Below are positions 50,613-60,600 of a DNA stretch of 64,000 nt, piece by piece. The translations under genes and the position numbers were made by a program. The notes beneath the pieces are model-generated. The model saw only the letters and a program-made list of their open reading frames with translations, searched no databases and was not told the origin of the DNA. The stretch comes from JAEUWI01 sp942492815 (GTDB lineage Bacteria; Hydrogenedentota; Hydrogenedentia; Hydrogenedentales; JAEUWI01). Position 1 is the first letter of the stretch; every line of letters starts with the position of its first letter. Location: contig OW818658.1 of assembly GCA_942492815.1 (NCBI GenBank), positions 2,790,001-2,854,000 on the forward strand, written 5' to 3'.

Positions 50613-52751
50613 ATGCTTTTTCCCCTCTATCTGGCCTTTCTGGGCGTTTCGGCGGGCATCGTGGGCGTCTTTGGCCGTCGCCTGGCGGCGCAGGGTGGCT
50701 TCGTGCCCGATTTCGACGCGGGCCTGGCCGTCGCGGCTATGGTGGCCTGCGGCTACATCGTCCTCCAGTGCGGTTATGCCGCCATCATCCAATTGATCAA
50801 GCCCCATCGCGGTAAAGGTCCCCATCTGACCGAATGTCTGTCCCTCAGCGCCGCCGTCGTGCTCCTGCCGTATCTTTTAAATGTGCCCATCCCGTGGCCC
50901 CATCCAAAACTTGAAGAATTGGCCCCGCTCATTTTCCTCGCGGCCTTCGCCGGTATTCACGGGTTCTTCAAGCTGGCGACGCTCTTCGCGGCCACCCAGG
51001 CCCTGCCCGCCACCCCCGTGCGCGCGGTCCCCTACGGTATCATCGTGTTTCTGGCCCTGGCGGGTACGCAGACGGGATTCAGCCTGTGGCATGCCTCCCT
51101 CCAGGGCTTGCGCCTGGGCCAACTGCCCGAGTCCAAACCCATGCGGATAGTTGATACCTACGCCTCGGTCCGTCCCCTGACCGAAGGGCTGCACTATCCG
51201 CTCACTGTCCTGCCGCGTGAAAACGAACACCTGACGCTCCGCTGGGCAAACGTGGAGTCCTCGGAACCGCCGCTTGAGTCCATGCACGTCACCTGCACTT
51301 TTCTGGGGGCGACTCCGGGCAAGACCATCGGCACCATGGAAGAGTCCCTGACCCTCTCGCCCGACGGCTGGCTGGACATGCGAATCGGTGCCGACGTCGT
51401 ACCCGAAGGGGCGACGTCGTTCAGCCTCGCCTGGTCGCAGTCGGAAGAGCCCGCGTGGGTACAGCGGACCGGCATTCGCCCCGCCCAGCTCTCTGGCCGG
51501 GAGATGCTCCTGTCCGGCCCCTATGTCCACCACACGCCCGCCGCCTTCGAGCGACCGAATATTGTGGTCCTGCTCGTGGAAGGCTTGGGCGCGGATCACA
51601 TGGGATTTTATGGCTATGAGCGGGAAACGGCCCCCCAGTTCACCACCCTGACCAAGCGCAGCACCGTATGGGAAAACGCCTTCACGGCCTGCCCCGACAC
51701 CTACAGCACGACCGTCAGCCTGTTTACGGGGCTGTCCCCCCTGCTCCACGGCAACATGGGAGGCGAGAATATACCGCTTCCGGTGACGACGCCCTATCTC
51801 CCCGCGCTCATGTCGGAAGCGGGTTATGCCACCGTGGCCTTCACCGAGGGCGAGGGAACGGATGGCCAGGATCTCGTCTACGAGAGCGGCCTGGCCCGAG
51901 GTTTCGAACATTTCAATCCCGCCTTTCCGCAGGTTCCCCTCACGGCGAGCGCACCGGGTCCCATGGTGCCCAAGGGCGCGAGAGACACGCTCCAACTCGC
52001 GGCGGAGTGGATCCGGGAACATCGCGAACTCGAACGCTACCTGGTCTTCATTCGCCTGCGGGAACTGCGCAAGCCCTTTGGGCTGAGTCGCTACGCCGCG
52101 CCCCCCTGGGAAAGCCAGGGGCGGGGTATCGACGTTTTTGATATGGCCGTCCTCGATGTCGACAAGCAGATCGGGATCTTTGTGGAGCGCCTCAAGGAAA
52201 TGGGCAGTCTGGAAGACACGTGCCTGCTGCTTACCTCGCCCTATGGCCTCGATTTCTCCGAACCGGAGCGCGCGACCTGGCGGAGGGGTGCCGCAGGAAG
52301 GGCCCGGTTGACCGAAGAGTCCGCCCGAGTGCCCCTGCTCCTCTCCATGCCCGAGGGTGTCGGGCGAACACGACGCGGCCTGGTATCACTGGAAGATGTG
52401 GGCCCCACGCTGGCGTCCCTGGCTGGGGTCACCCTCGGCACATCGGGAAACAGACCCAGCTTGCTGGAGCAGACGCCCGCCGGTAATCCGATCACGGTCT
52501 ACGGGGACCCGGTGGTGCTCTCGACCCGCACCCAGGATTGGCGCCTCAACTGGAACTCGGGCCTGCGTGCCTCGGATTTGGTACCCGTTGCGGGCACCCA
52601 GATCCTGGGATTGTACAGCCTCGCCGAGTATCGAGAGAAAAAGTGGGCCACGGATATGCGAGCACGCGAGCCCGAACTCGCCGGTCAATTGGCCGCGCAG
52701 CTTGAAGCTTACGCCGACGCCCGGAAGAACGAACGAAAGGCCGCGCCATGA
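50613..52751 (+). CDS. Membrane protein with degenerate sulfatase/LtaS-type domain
   Basis: A 712-residue protein. Five transmembrane helices (about 1-22, 37-64, 83-100, 113-140 and 147-168) are followed by an exterior beta segment (about 180-310) and a sulfatase/alkaline-phosphatase fold (about 315-640). The entry motif is VVLLVEGLGADHMGFYGYER, with the first Asp of the usual DTLRADH replaced by Glu. The nucleophile region reads TYSTTVSLFTG with Thr where sulfatases have Cys/Ser, as in phosphoglycerol or phosphoethanolamine transferases. The later metal motif TSDHGE is TSPYGL, losing Asp and His. It may be inactive or use altered chemistry. The stop overlaps the next gene by 4 bp (ATGA). Confidence 0.82.
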   Translation: MLFPLYLAFLGVSAGIVGVFGRRLAAQGGFVPDFDAGLAVAAMVACGYIVLQCGYAAIIQLIKPHRGKGPHLTECLSLSAAVVLLPYLLNVPIPWPHPKLEELAPLIFLAAFAGIHGFFKLATLFAATQALPATPVRAVPYGIIVFLALAGTQTGFSLWHASLQGLRLGQLPESKPMRIVDTYASVRPLTEGLHYPLTVLPRENEHLTLRWANVESSEPPLESMHVTCTFLGATPGKTIGTMEESLTLSPDGWLDMRIGADVVPEGATSFSLAWSQSEEPAWVQRTGIRPAQLSGREMLLSGPYVHHTPAAFERPNIVVLLVEGLGADHMGFYGYERETAPQFTTLTKRSTVWENAFTACPDTYSTTVSLFTGLSPLLHGNMGGENIPLPVTTPYLPALMSEAGYATVAFTEGEGTDGQDLVYESGLARGFEHFNPAFPQVPLTASAPGPMVPKGARDTLQLAAEWIREHRELERYLVFIRLRELRKPFGLSRYAAPPWESQGRGIDVFDMAVLDVDKQIGIFVERLKEMGSLEDTCLLLTSPYGLDFSEPERATWRRGAAGRARLTEESARVPLLLSMPEGVGRTRRGLVSLEDVGPTLASLAGVTLGTSGNRPSLLEQTPAGNPITVYGDPVVLSTRTQDWRLNWNSGLRASDLVPVAGTQILGLYSLAEYREKKWATDMRAREPELAGQLAAQLEAYADARKNERKAAP

Positions 52752-53599
52752 GACTACGCCACAGCCGCTTGATCGTAGTGGTCGCCGCATGGATCGTACT
52801 TTCGGGGCTCAGCGGGGCTCAAGCCCTCGAAGCCTGCCGCTTCGTGCAGCTCTGCGATACCCAGTTGGGCATGGGCGGCTATGAGGCGGACATCATCCGC
52901 TTCGAGTTGGCGGTGAAGGCGATCAACGCGCTCGATGTGGACTGGGTCGTGGTGTGTGGCGATCTCGTCAACAACGGGAACGACGATCAGGCGGTCGCGG
53001 ACTTCAAGCGCATTGCCGCCGCCTTCACGATCCCGGTGTATCTTGCACCGGGCAATCACGATGTAGGGAACGAACCCACCGTTGAAAGTCTGGAACGCTA
53101 CCGGAAACTCCAGGGCGCCGACTACTACACGGCAATAGAGCACGGCTACAAGCTGATGATCGTCAATACCCAGCTCTGGAAATCCCACGTGCCGCAGGAA
53201 TCCGAAAAGCACGACGCGTGGTTCTCCGAGGAACTTCTCAAGACCACCCAGAGAAAAACGCCCACGCTGATCGTGAGCCACTATCCGCCTTTCGTGGCCA
53301 CGCCCGACGAAGCCGACGACTATTTCAATCTCCCGCCCGAGAAGCGCAAGCAACTCCTGGTCGCCGTGAAGGCCGCCGGGGTAAAAGCCTGGTTGGCCGG
53401 TCACGTCCACAAGAACATCGTACTCGACTACGAGGGCATTCCCGTCGTGGCTTCGGCAACCACGAGCAAGAACTTCGATGGCGCACCCTTTGGCTTCCGC
53501 GTATGGGAGGTGAAAGAGGACGGGACCCTGACCCATCGCTACGAGGCGCTCGAAATTCCAGCGGGTCTGATCCCGGAAGCACCGCCCAAAAAAGATTAA
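52748..53599 (+). CDS. Secreted calcineurin-like metallophosphoesterase
   Basis: A 283-residue protein with a signal peptide (LIVVVAAWIVLSGLSGAQA). Metallophosphoesterase motifs are in order: QLCDTQLG (Asp-x-Gln, the variant of Asp-x-His seen in CSTP1-like members), VVCGDLVNNG, APGNHDVG, VSHYPPF and LAGHVHKN. The dinuclear metal site appears complete. Its start overlaps the sulfatase-like gene by 4 bp, so the two are coupled and may act on the same phosphate- or sulfate-bearing envelope substrate. Substrate unknown. Confidence 0.9.
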   Translation: MRLRHSRLIVVVAAWIVLSGLSGAQALEACRFVQLCDTQLGMGGYEADIIRFELAVKAINALDVDWVVVCGDLVNNGNDDQAVADFKRIAAAFTIPVYLAPGNHDVGNEPTVESLERYRKLQGADYYTAIEHGYKLMIVNTQLWKSHVPQESEKHDAWFSEELLKTTQRKTPTLIVSHYPPFVATPDEADDYFNLPPEKRKQLLVAVKAAGVKAWLAGHVHKNIVLDYEGIPVVASATTSKNFDGAPFGFRVWEVKEDGTLTHRYEALEIPAGLIPEAPPKKD

Positions 53600-53899
53600 G
53601 CGTAATGAATTCGCAGCCTGAAGCACTCATGATTTCCGTCACTACATAAGTTATCGCGCATATGGAGCGCCGGCGGCCCGCCGGCATTGCACCGGAGGTG
53701 CATAATCCAGTCGCCATAGAAACTGAAAAAACCGCATATATCAACTCACATCATACGCCTGCGGCGCATGATGCCGGCGGGCCGCCGGCGCTCCATACGT
53801 AAGGGTACTTTTTAGCATGACCAGCCTATGACGTCAGACGGCCGACGTGTCACTAACTGGCAAAATCTGCGGCCGGCATCGGGCTGAAGGAAGACCGTC
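53600..53899. other. Intergenic region with a REP-like inverted repeat pair
   Basis: No gene is supported. The region holds the 27-bp perfect inverted repeat described separately and the ribosome binding site GAAGGAA of the next gene (53900). Nothing else stands out. Confidence 0.7.
53661..53797. repeat. REP-like GC-rich inverted repeat pair (27 bp perfect arms)
   Basis: Left arm 53661-53687 begins TATGGAGCGCCGGCGGCCCG; right arm 53771-53797 is its exact reverse complement, ending GGCGCTCCATA. Inside the arms are weaker paired sequences, TGCACCGGAGGTGCATAAT and its diverged partner ATCATACGCCTGCGGCGCAT. Each arm also contains GCCGGCGGCCCGCCGGC, itself palindromic. The layout is that of a bacterial interspersed mosaic element; similar GGAGCGCCGG strings occur at about 29205. 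It likely terminates or stabilises transcripts of the upstream pair. Confidence 0.8.
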
Positions 53900-56650
53900 A
53901 TGGTTGGAATGGCGATAGGACTGTACGCGACGCTCGGGCTCCTGGCCAGCTCGGGCGCGATGCAGTATATCGACCTTGAATCAGGCTGGACCCATGAATC
54001 CAAAGGCCCGTGGCAGACCCGCGTGGATCATCGGGGACTGCTGGCCATGCACCACCCCTGGGTGCCCAGTGAACAGGGCAATCTGGCCATGGCCTGGAGA
54101 GACGTGACCCTCCCCGAGGATTGGCAGGGCGAAATCGCCCTCACGTTCTACCAGAGCGACGATTATCACACCAATCCGGCCGATCCCGCAGGGGCGGCAT
54201 TGCCCGCCGAAGGCTTCGTGGGCCATCGGCGAAAACAGATCCTCGTCAACAACCTCCCCGTTTGGAATGAAGACGTGAGCGACCCCGTGCGCCCCGGCAC
54301 TTCGCTGTACATTCACGTGCCGCTCAAACTGAATCCCGACCAGCGGAGCTTCAGAATTGCGCTGGTCGCCTTTGACAACGAAGCCTCGACGGTTCAGACG
54401 CGCCACGACTACTACCGCCCCCCCACGCCTGAATTGACGCGGGAGAACGACCCAGATGCGAATCGATTTCGCACAACGATTTATTGGGGGGATCTTGCCC
54501 TGGTCCAAGGTGATACGGAATACGCCGCGCGGCCACGCCCCAGCGAGCGGCTGGTGCTGGAGCGGCACAATGAACGCTGGCCGCGCAAGCCCGACACGAA
54601 ACGCTGGAAAGGGAAATCCTTCGATCTGGAAATCTCCGCGCCGAGTGGCATTCCCGAAGCGGGCTTTCCCCTGGAGATGGGCCTGCCGCTGCCACGGGGC
54701 ATGGCGCGGACTCCCCGTGACTTCCGCCTTCGCGTCGGCGGTGCTGGAATCCATGCCGAAAAATCTGTCGGCGCCACCTGGCAGGACGATTCCCTTCGCT
54801 GGGTCCAGGTTCGCTTCCCCGTGAAGCCCGGCATGGCCTCTGTCGAGTTGTCCTTCGCTGAAGACCCGGCCAAAGTGCCCGCGCGGATTTCGGTGAAGGA
54901 ATCAGATACTGGAATGATCGTGGATGGCGGAAGCGTCTTGTGGAGTTCCTCATCGGGCACACCGGTCTCCCGAATCGCGCACGACAAAAAGGGGATCGTG
55001 GAGAACCTGCGGCTCAATCTGGAGGTCTCCGGAGAAGTCGTGCCCGGAACCAATCAGGGCTGGCACGTGGTGGAATCCGGGGCCACCTTCACCTGTGTTG
55101 CGTTGGACGGGCGCTTCGACGGCCAGACCGAGCCCTTCGGCAGTTACACGCTCTACGTTTCCACCTACCACGGTTTGCCCTATCTCAAGCTGTGGCTTCG
55201 CTACTTCAACGATACGCCGCGCAAAATCGACCTTTCCCACCTGCGCATGGAATACGAACTCACCGATCCGCCCGCCAGCATGATGCTTCCCCATGGCGAC
55301 GTTGAAGGCGATTTCACGCTGACGCAGGACGATGCTGTCCAGTATCGCATGGGCGAAAAAGTGATTGCGGCGGATAAGCCCGTGTTTGTTCAATGGAAAG
55401 ACGGCGCGCTCGCCACAAAGAATTTCCGTGAACTCTTCCCCAAGGCGATCGCCCGCAGCGGCAACCTCCTCGCCCTGGATCTCTGCGCGGGCGCCAACAG
55501 CCCCGTCAGCATCACACCCGGTGAGGCCAGCAGCCACGAAGTGTGGCTGGGCCTGGGCAAGCAGGACGGCGCGGCGCTGGCCGCTGTCGTGGAGCAGCCG
55601 CCCATTCTGCAGAATCCAGAATATTGGTGCGCCACGGGCGTGCTGGGTCCCGCGGCCCCCCTCACAAAAGAACATCCCCTCACGGCGCACCTCGAAGCCA
55701 CCTGCGGTGGAAAGGACTGGAATGCCCTCGGGCAAAGCCTGGGCATGCGCCATTTCACCGATGGCCCCTACCTCGGTCGATCAGGCGAGTGGGCAAACGA
55801 TTACGATGGTCGCATGTTGGGACTCTGGTACCTGTGGGCGACGACCGGCGATCGCGCGTGGTTTGACCGCGCCGCGGCCACCAGCGCCCATCTTATGGAC
55901 GTGGCGATTGTCCACTCGGAGATTCCAGGCAAAGACTGGCTGGGAGCGCTTCACGGGCCGGGCGCAAATCACGTGGCCGGTCCCTGGATGCCCGCGCTGC
56001 AGGCCGATGGGCTGGCCCTCTATGGGCAACTCACGGGCAACGCGGAAGCTCAGATCGACTTTCTGGGCGTGGCGGACTATTGCGTGCGCACGGGCGCGGG
56101 CCTGCAGGGCGTCAGTGTGCGACATTACGGCGCGCCCTTCGCCAACCTCTGCGCGGCCTATCAGGAGACGGGCGAGATTGCCTTTCTGGAAGCGGGTGCG
56201 GCGCGATTGGAGGCGATGTATAAGCGCATGGACCGCCGGCGCGGCGCGTGGATTGACTGGCACGGCTCCGAGGTGTACCCCGGCACGACGCCCTGGATGG
56301 CCGCCCAGTTGGCGGGGCCTCTCTCCGCGTGGTACGACATGACCGGCGATGTGGAGGCCGCCCAACTGCTCGTGGGCCTCGCGGAAACGACCATCTGCGA
56401 AAACACGCCCTGGGACAAGCCCGGCGCGATGCGGACCTATTCCCCCAATCCACGCTTCCCAGAAACGACGGCCTACGACCCCTTTGTCCTGCCCCTGCTG
56501 CTGGCGGCCCACGACCTCACGGGCGATGACTTCTACCTGGATGCGGCCAGAGCCCAGTGGACGCGCTGGCAGGCCGCACCGACGTTTCTGCCGGTCTTCA
56601 ATCTCGCATGGCACTGGCCCTGGGTCAATACGCAGTTGACCGCGAAATGA
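53900..56650 (+). CDS. PcRGLX/YetA-like secreted glycan-active protein
   Basis: A 916-residue protein with an N-terminal signal segment (GMAIGLYATLGLLASSGA) behind GAAGGAA. Residues 1-210 form a beta-sandwich-like region. From about 235 comes the RIFT-barrel-like entry of the PcRGLX/YetA family: FPLEMGLPLPRGMARTPRDF and WQDDSLRWVQVRFPV. A central beta-sandwich (about 330-580) and a C-terminal alpha-toroid (about 620-910) with LMDVAIVHSEIP, GAWIDWHGSEVYPG and FNLAWHWPWV follow. That family includes exo-rhamnogalacturonan lyases, so action on uronic-acid glycans is likely. It is a single gene between repeats. Catalytic residues cannot be set with certainty. Confidence 0.65.
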   Translation: MVGMAIGLYATLGLLASSGAMQYIDLESGWTHESKGPWQTRVDHRGLLAMHHPWVPSEQGNLAMAWRDVTLPEDWQGEIALTFYQSDDYHTNPADPAGAALPAEGFVGHRRKQILVNNLPVWNEDVSDPVRPGTSLYIHVPLKLNPDQRSFRIALVAFDNEASTVQTRHDYYRPPTPELTRENDPDANRFRTTIYWGDLALVQGDTEYAARPRPSERLVLERHNERWPRKPDTKRWKGKSFDLEISAPSGIPEAGFPLEMGLPLPRGMARTPRDFRLRVGGAGIHAEKSVGATWQDDSLRWVQVRFPVKPGMASVELSFAEDPAKVPARISVKESDTGMIVDGGSVLWSSSSGTPVSRIAHDKKGIVENLRLNLEVSGEVVPGTNQGWHVVESGATFTCVALDGRFDGQTEPFGSYTLYVSTYHGLPYLKLWLRYFNDTPRKIDLSHLRMEYELTDPPASMMLPHGDVEGDFTLTQDDAVQYRMGEKVIAADKPVFVQWKDGALATKNFRELFPKAIARSGNLLALDLCAGANSPVSITPGEASSHEVWLGLGKQDGAALAAVVEQPPILQNPEYWCATGVLGPAAPLTKEHPLTAHLEATCGGKDWNALGQSLGMRHFTDGPYLGRSGEWANDYDGRMLGLWYLWATTGDRAWFDRAAATSAHLMDVAIVHSEIPGKDWLGALHGPGANHVAGPWMPALQADGLALYGQLTGNAEAQIDFLGVADYCVRTGAGLQGVSVRHYGAPFANLCAAYQETGEIAFLEAGAARLEAMYKRMDRRRGAWIDWHGSEVYPGTTPWMAAQLAGPLSAWYDMTGDVEAAQLLVGLAETTICENTPWDKPGAMRTYSPNPRFPETTAYDPFVLPLLLAAHDLTGDDFYLDAARAQWTRWQAAPTFLPVFNLAWHWPWVNTQLTAK

Positions 56651-56695
56651 TGGGACGAACTTGAGTGATCGGACGGATATTGACATCTCAAACTA

Positions 56696-56745
56696 TCCGT
56701 CCTATCCGTCGAATCCGTCCTATCCGCCCTATCCGTCGTCTCAGC
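56696..56745. repeat. Short tandem repeats (CCTATCCGT type)
   Basis: About five imperfect copies of a 9-mer CTATCCGTC/CGAATCCGTC are found between convergent genes. The block is too short and irregular to be CRISPR and lacks coding potential. Confidence 0.55.
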
Positions 56746-56748
56746 CAC

Positions 56749-57624
56749 TCAAGTCTTTGCGCCGCCCCAGCGCGATATCACGATTGCGGCAATTCCCCAA
56801 ACGGCGATGTTGATCCAGCCCGTCGTGCCGGTCCAGGGCACGGTGGATTGCTCGAAGAGTTGGCTCCAGATTCCGCTGTCCTGCCCTGCAAAAGCACCGA
56901 GTGCCATGGCCGCAACACCCGAGTGTCGCGTGCGCCGAAGGATGCCCGCGAGGAAGAACGACAGGACCACGGCGAGTGCGAGGACCCGAATCGCGGCACC
57001 GGAAAAGCCGGGCAACTGCACCTCCTGGTGCCAGGTGTAGACCAGTGGTAAGAACCAGAGTCCCCAGCAGAAACCGGCTATCAAGGAAGCAAGGGGTCGA
57101 CCGAGCACTTCGAGTCGCGGAAGCAGGTAGCCTCTCCAGCCCATCTCACTCCCCACAGCGATAAACGCGAACAGCGTGGCACCAACCAGAATGCTGAAGA
57201 TCGGATAGGCGATGAGCGCGACTGCGGGCGCGGCCGACTCCACACCCGAGGGCAGTGGCGCGCTGAGCTGGGCGGTCACCCGATTCATCAGGCCCCCGAG
57301 GCTCCACTGGGGCTGGGTAAATCCAAGCAAGGTCGCCAGGGCGTAAGACAGGCCAAACAAAACCGGGGCGCACAGGGTCACCAGGATCGCGGGGCGCACG
57401 GGAATGGGCCAGAGGGGCAGTTCTTCGGAAAGGTCGTCAGGAAAAACAACGCCGGCGATGAGCGCGCTCAACGCGGGAATTCCCATGAGAACGGCGAGGA
57501 TCAGATAGCGAAAGAGGTTGGGATTCTCCAGAACGATGATACCCTGCGCGGCACCCAGAAAGGTGCAGAGAAGAATCAGCCCATAGCTCAGGCCAAGGAA
57601 CAGGATGATACCTTTGTAGTTCAT
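56749..57624 (-). CDS. CPBP-family-like membrane protein lacking catalytic residues
   Basis: A 291-residue protein with about eight hydrophobic segments. It resembles CPBP (Rce1-type) intramembrane metallo- or glutamic endopeptidases. The signature region is GSEMGWRGYLLPRL, where the usual EExxxR has Ser in place of the first Glu. The second signature reads GLWFLPLVY instead of GLWHLPL, with His lost. So this copy probably has no protease activity and may be a scaffold or chaperone. It is convergent with the PcRGLX-like gene and 57 bp downstream of the GH38-like gene. Confidence 0.8.
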   Translation of the reverse strand: MNYKGIILFLGLSYGLILLCTFLGAAQGIIVLENPNLFRYLILAVLMGIPALSALIAGVVFPDDLSEELPLWPIPVRPAILVTLCAPVLFGLSYALATLLGFTQPQWSLGGLMNRVTAQLSAPLPSGVESAAPAVALIAYPIFSILVGATLFAFIAVGSEMGWRGYLLPRLEVLGRPLASLIAGFCWGLWFLPLVYTWHQEVQLPGFSGAAIRVLALAVVLSFFLAGILRRTRHSGVAAMALGAFAGQDSGIWSQLFEQSTVPWTGTTGWINIAVWGIAAIVISRWGGAKT

Positions 57625-57681
57625 GGATCAGGGTTACTCCAGGGATTGTTCAAAATTTGAGGACAGCGCGGAGAATCCACA

Positions 57682-60600
57682 CTAGCGCCGACGCGGGGGC
57701 GGTGGCACGGGCACCGTGGGACTGGCGGTTGCCGCGTTCGGCGTTAAGACCGGCTCGGTAGCCACGTCACCAGGGGCCGGCGGACTCGCCTCACCGTTGG
57801 CGTCGAAAAACTGGTACAGGACCCGGCCATTTGCGGAAAGTTTCACACAGGCCTCCAGCACGGCATCCGGATCCGAAAGGGTAAAGATGATGGTCTGGGC
57901 CTTGTAGGGCGGCACGGAGACCGACGCGCGTCGTGGCATCGCCGTCACCGGCGGGTGGTTCTGGAACTCGGCCCAGTGATTGGGAGACGTGATCAGGTCC
58001 AGATAGCCCTGGGCGTGGATACCACTGTCGTTCCGCAATTCCACGCGCAACTGGGCTCCGTTTCGAGACAGTACAAGGCCATATGGGGCCTCGCTGTCCA
58101 AGATCACGTCCCGATAGGTTTGGCGTTCGAAGGAAGCCTCCACGGCCATGGCCCTCCCCTCTTCCCCCGCCCCCGTGAAGGCCACCTCGACGGGCTCGAC
58201 ATGTTGACGGCCGGGCGTCAGGCTGAAGAAGAACTGCTGGGGGCCAAAAGTGACACCGCTGGAGCCGGACAGGATGGCCATGCCCTCCACCGGCGTGTCG
58301 GTCAGGTGATTGCTGACCACCACCTCAAGCACGGGTGCTTTCCCCTCCAGCGATCCGCGAAACTGAACGCCCAGGGGAAGATTCTGCTGCGGCGCAGCAC
58401 CACGCCGTTCTTCCCAATAGCGTGTGTGGATGACGCCCTGGGGATCGGCGTCGCGCCCAAGGCTCCCGAGGGGATCGCGACGCGCCTGATCGGCCGGCAG
58501 CAACCACAGGGGTTGAAACTCAAAGGATCGCGCTTCGAACGGGACCTGGCCATTGGCTACCGGCAGGTTCGCCCGGGCTCGGTCATACACGTCGGCGCGG
58601 CCCGCTTCGAGAAAGCCTCCGGCACTGGACAGCGTGCCGCGCCAGGGCTGACCGACGCCCTCCCAGGCGAGGAGGGTGTATCCGTTCCGGGGATGAAAGG
58701 GCGCGCGGGAATTCGTCGCCTGCGGAAAGCCCGCAGGGCGAAGTCCGTCGATGCGCAGTCCCGGCGCGGAAACGCCGATGAAGGACTGGCTCGCGGGCAA
58801 TGAACCGGGGTGGATACCGGTCATGGCCGTTCTGGCACGGGCCGTCGCCGCAGCGGCCAGTGCCGGAACATCCGCACTCCGCCAATCGCCCTCGAAGGGG
58901 TGAATCGCATAGTTGAAGCTCAGTTCTCCCATAAGCCGCGCAAGACGCGCACCGGCCGAGGAATCCTCCAAGCCGCTGCGGTGTGCCAGACCAAGCAGGA
59001 GCCGACCGTCCTTTTGCTGGGAGACACTCATGCTTCCCGGAAAAGTGATGGCGGCACCGCTCTCGGACGGGGGTGAAGGCTGACGAAGCAGGCTGGCGGA
59101 GGGTGGCAGCAGAAATCGCTGCCCTGCGGAAATGGCCTTCGTGATCGCGCCCGCCAGGGCCGCACTTTGGGTCGGGGTGATTCCGGCGACCACCAGGGTC
59201 GGCACGGGCGCGATGCCCTCGGGCACACGAGTATCCTCCATCAGAATACGGGTGCCCTGGGTGATGCGCTCGGCAAACGCCGACGCCTCTTCTCCCGAGA
59301 GCTGATTGACTATGCCCCGGCAAAAGCTATTCTGGTCGGGACTTCCAATGACCACCCGCATGTGGTAGCCCTTCGAAAGATAGTCGTTGCTGTCCATCTC
59401 CAGGGTGCCATCGGTCCAGAGAAAGTCGGGCTTCACGGGCTGGTCCACTTGGAGAACGGACGGAATGGCGCGGGCGTAGAGCGCCGCCTGAAGTTCCCGC
59501 GCGGCCCCGACAAGAATCGGATCCGCACCATGCACGATGATGACGGGTTCCCAGGGTACCACGCCGTCGGTGCCCACCTGGATGACATCGCCGGGCGCAA
59601 TGGCCGCCCACCCGTGGGCCGGATAAGCTACGGTGGCGCCTGGGTTGTCGCTGCCATGGGTACGCAGTGTATTGTCGCTCTGCCCTCTTGCACCGAGCAC
59701 CGCACCAAAGCGCTCCCCAATCATCAGGCTGCGCCCGGCATCGGGAAACTGGAACGAAGCGAAAACCGCCGAGTCATCCAGACGCAAGCCGCTCAAACGT
59801 GTCTCGCAGGACACCCAGGGCTGCCCCGCGTTGAGGGTGTAGCGCTGCTCCACCGTGCCGCCACCGACTTCCGTGGTGACGGCAATCGACGCGCGGAAGG
59901 CCGTCTGCTCCGACTCAATGCGCAATGGCTTGGGCAGTGCTTCCGAAGCCGGTCCAGTCCACAACTCGCGGCCTTCCCGATTCTTTGTTTCATCCTCGCC
60001 AAGTATCAAGATCTGATTGAGCAGACCGCCGCGCAATTCCCGTCCGCTCCGCTTGTCATTCAAGGAAGCAATCGCGCCCGTGTCGGGATCCACAAAGAGG
60101 GCGAGGGAATCGTTCTCAATCTGAAGGTCCGTGCCCATAATGGCGGTGGAAGGGCTTCCCTCCGGCTTGACGAAGAAAGTCTTGTAACCAAACGAGGGCA
60201 CGCTATCCGCCAGAAATTCCAACAGCGGCGCGCGTTGATAAACGCTAACGACATGGGGAACAGTCGCTCCGGCGGCGTCAAGCACCGTAAAGTTTCCAAC
60301 GCCCCCGGCAGGCAGTGCCACTTCCACCGGCAAGGTTGCCGCCTGCCCCGTGGGGTTAAAGACGACGATGCCCTCGAAAGTGCCCTGGTTCAAGGGTGCC
60401 GCCCCTGCCGTGTCGATCTTGCTCGCGATATACTCCAGACTCCGCCGGGCGGTATCTTCCGTAAGCTCGGCCACTTCCCGATAGCCCGCCAGGACATCCA
60501 GCGCATCGTCACGACTGGCCGGGGCCCCCAGGTACTCGGGGCTGCTGTAATAGGCAAGTTGCCGGTTCGCGAGATCCATGGCGGCATGGGGATACTCCGC

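Noticed and set aside
56696..56745. Possible CRISPR or minisatellite
   Set aside because: Units are about 9 bp, imperfect, and have no spacers or cas genes nearby.
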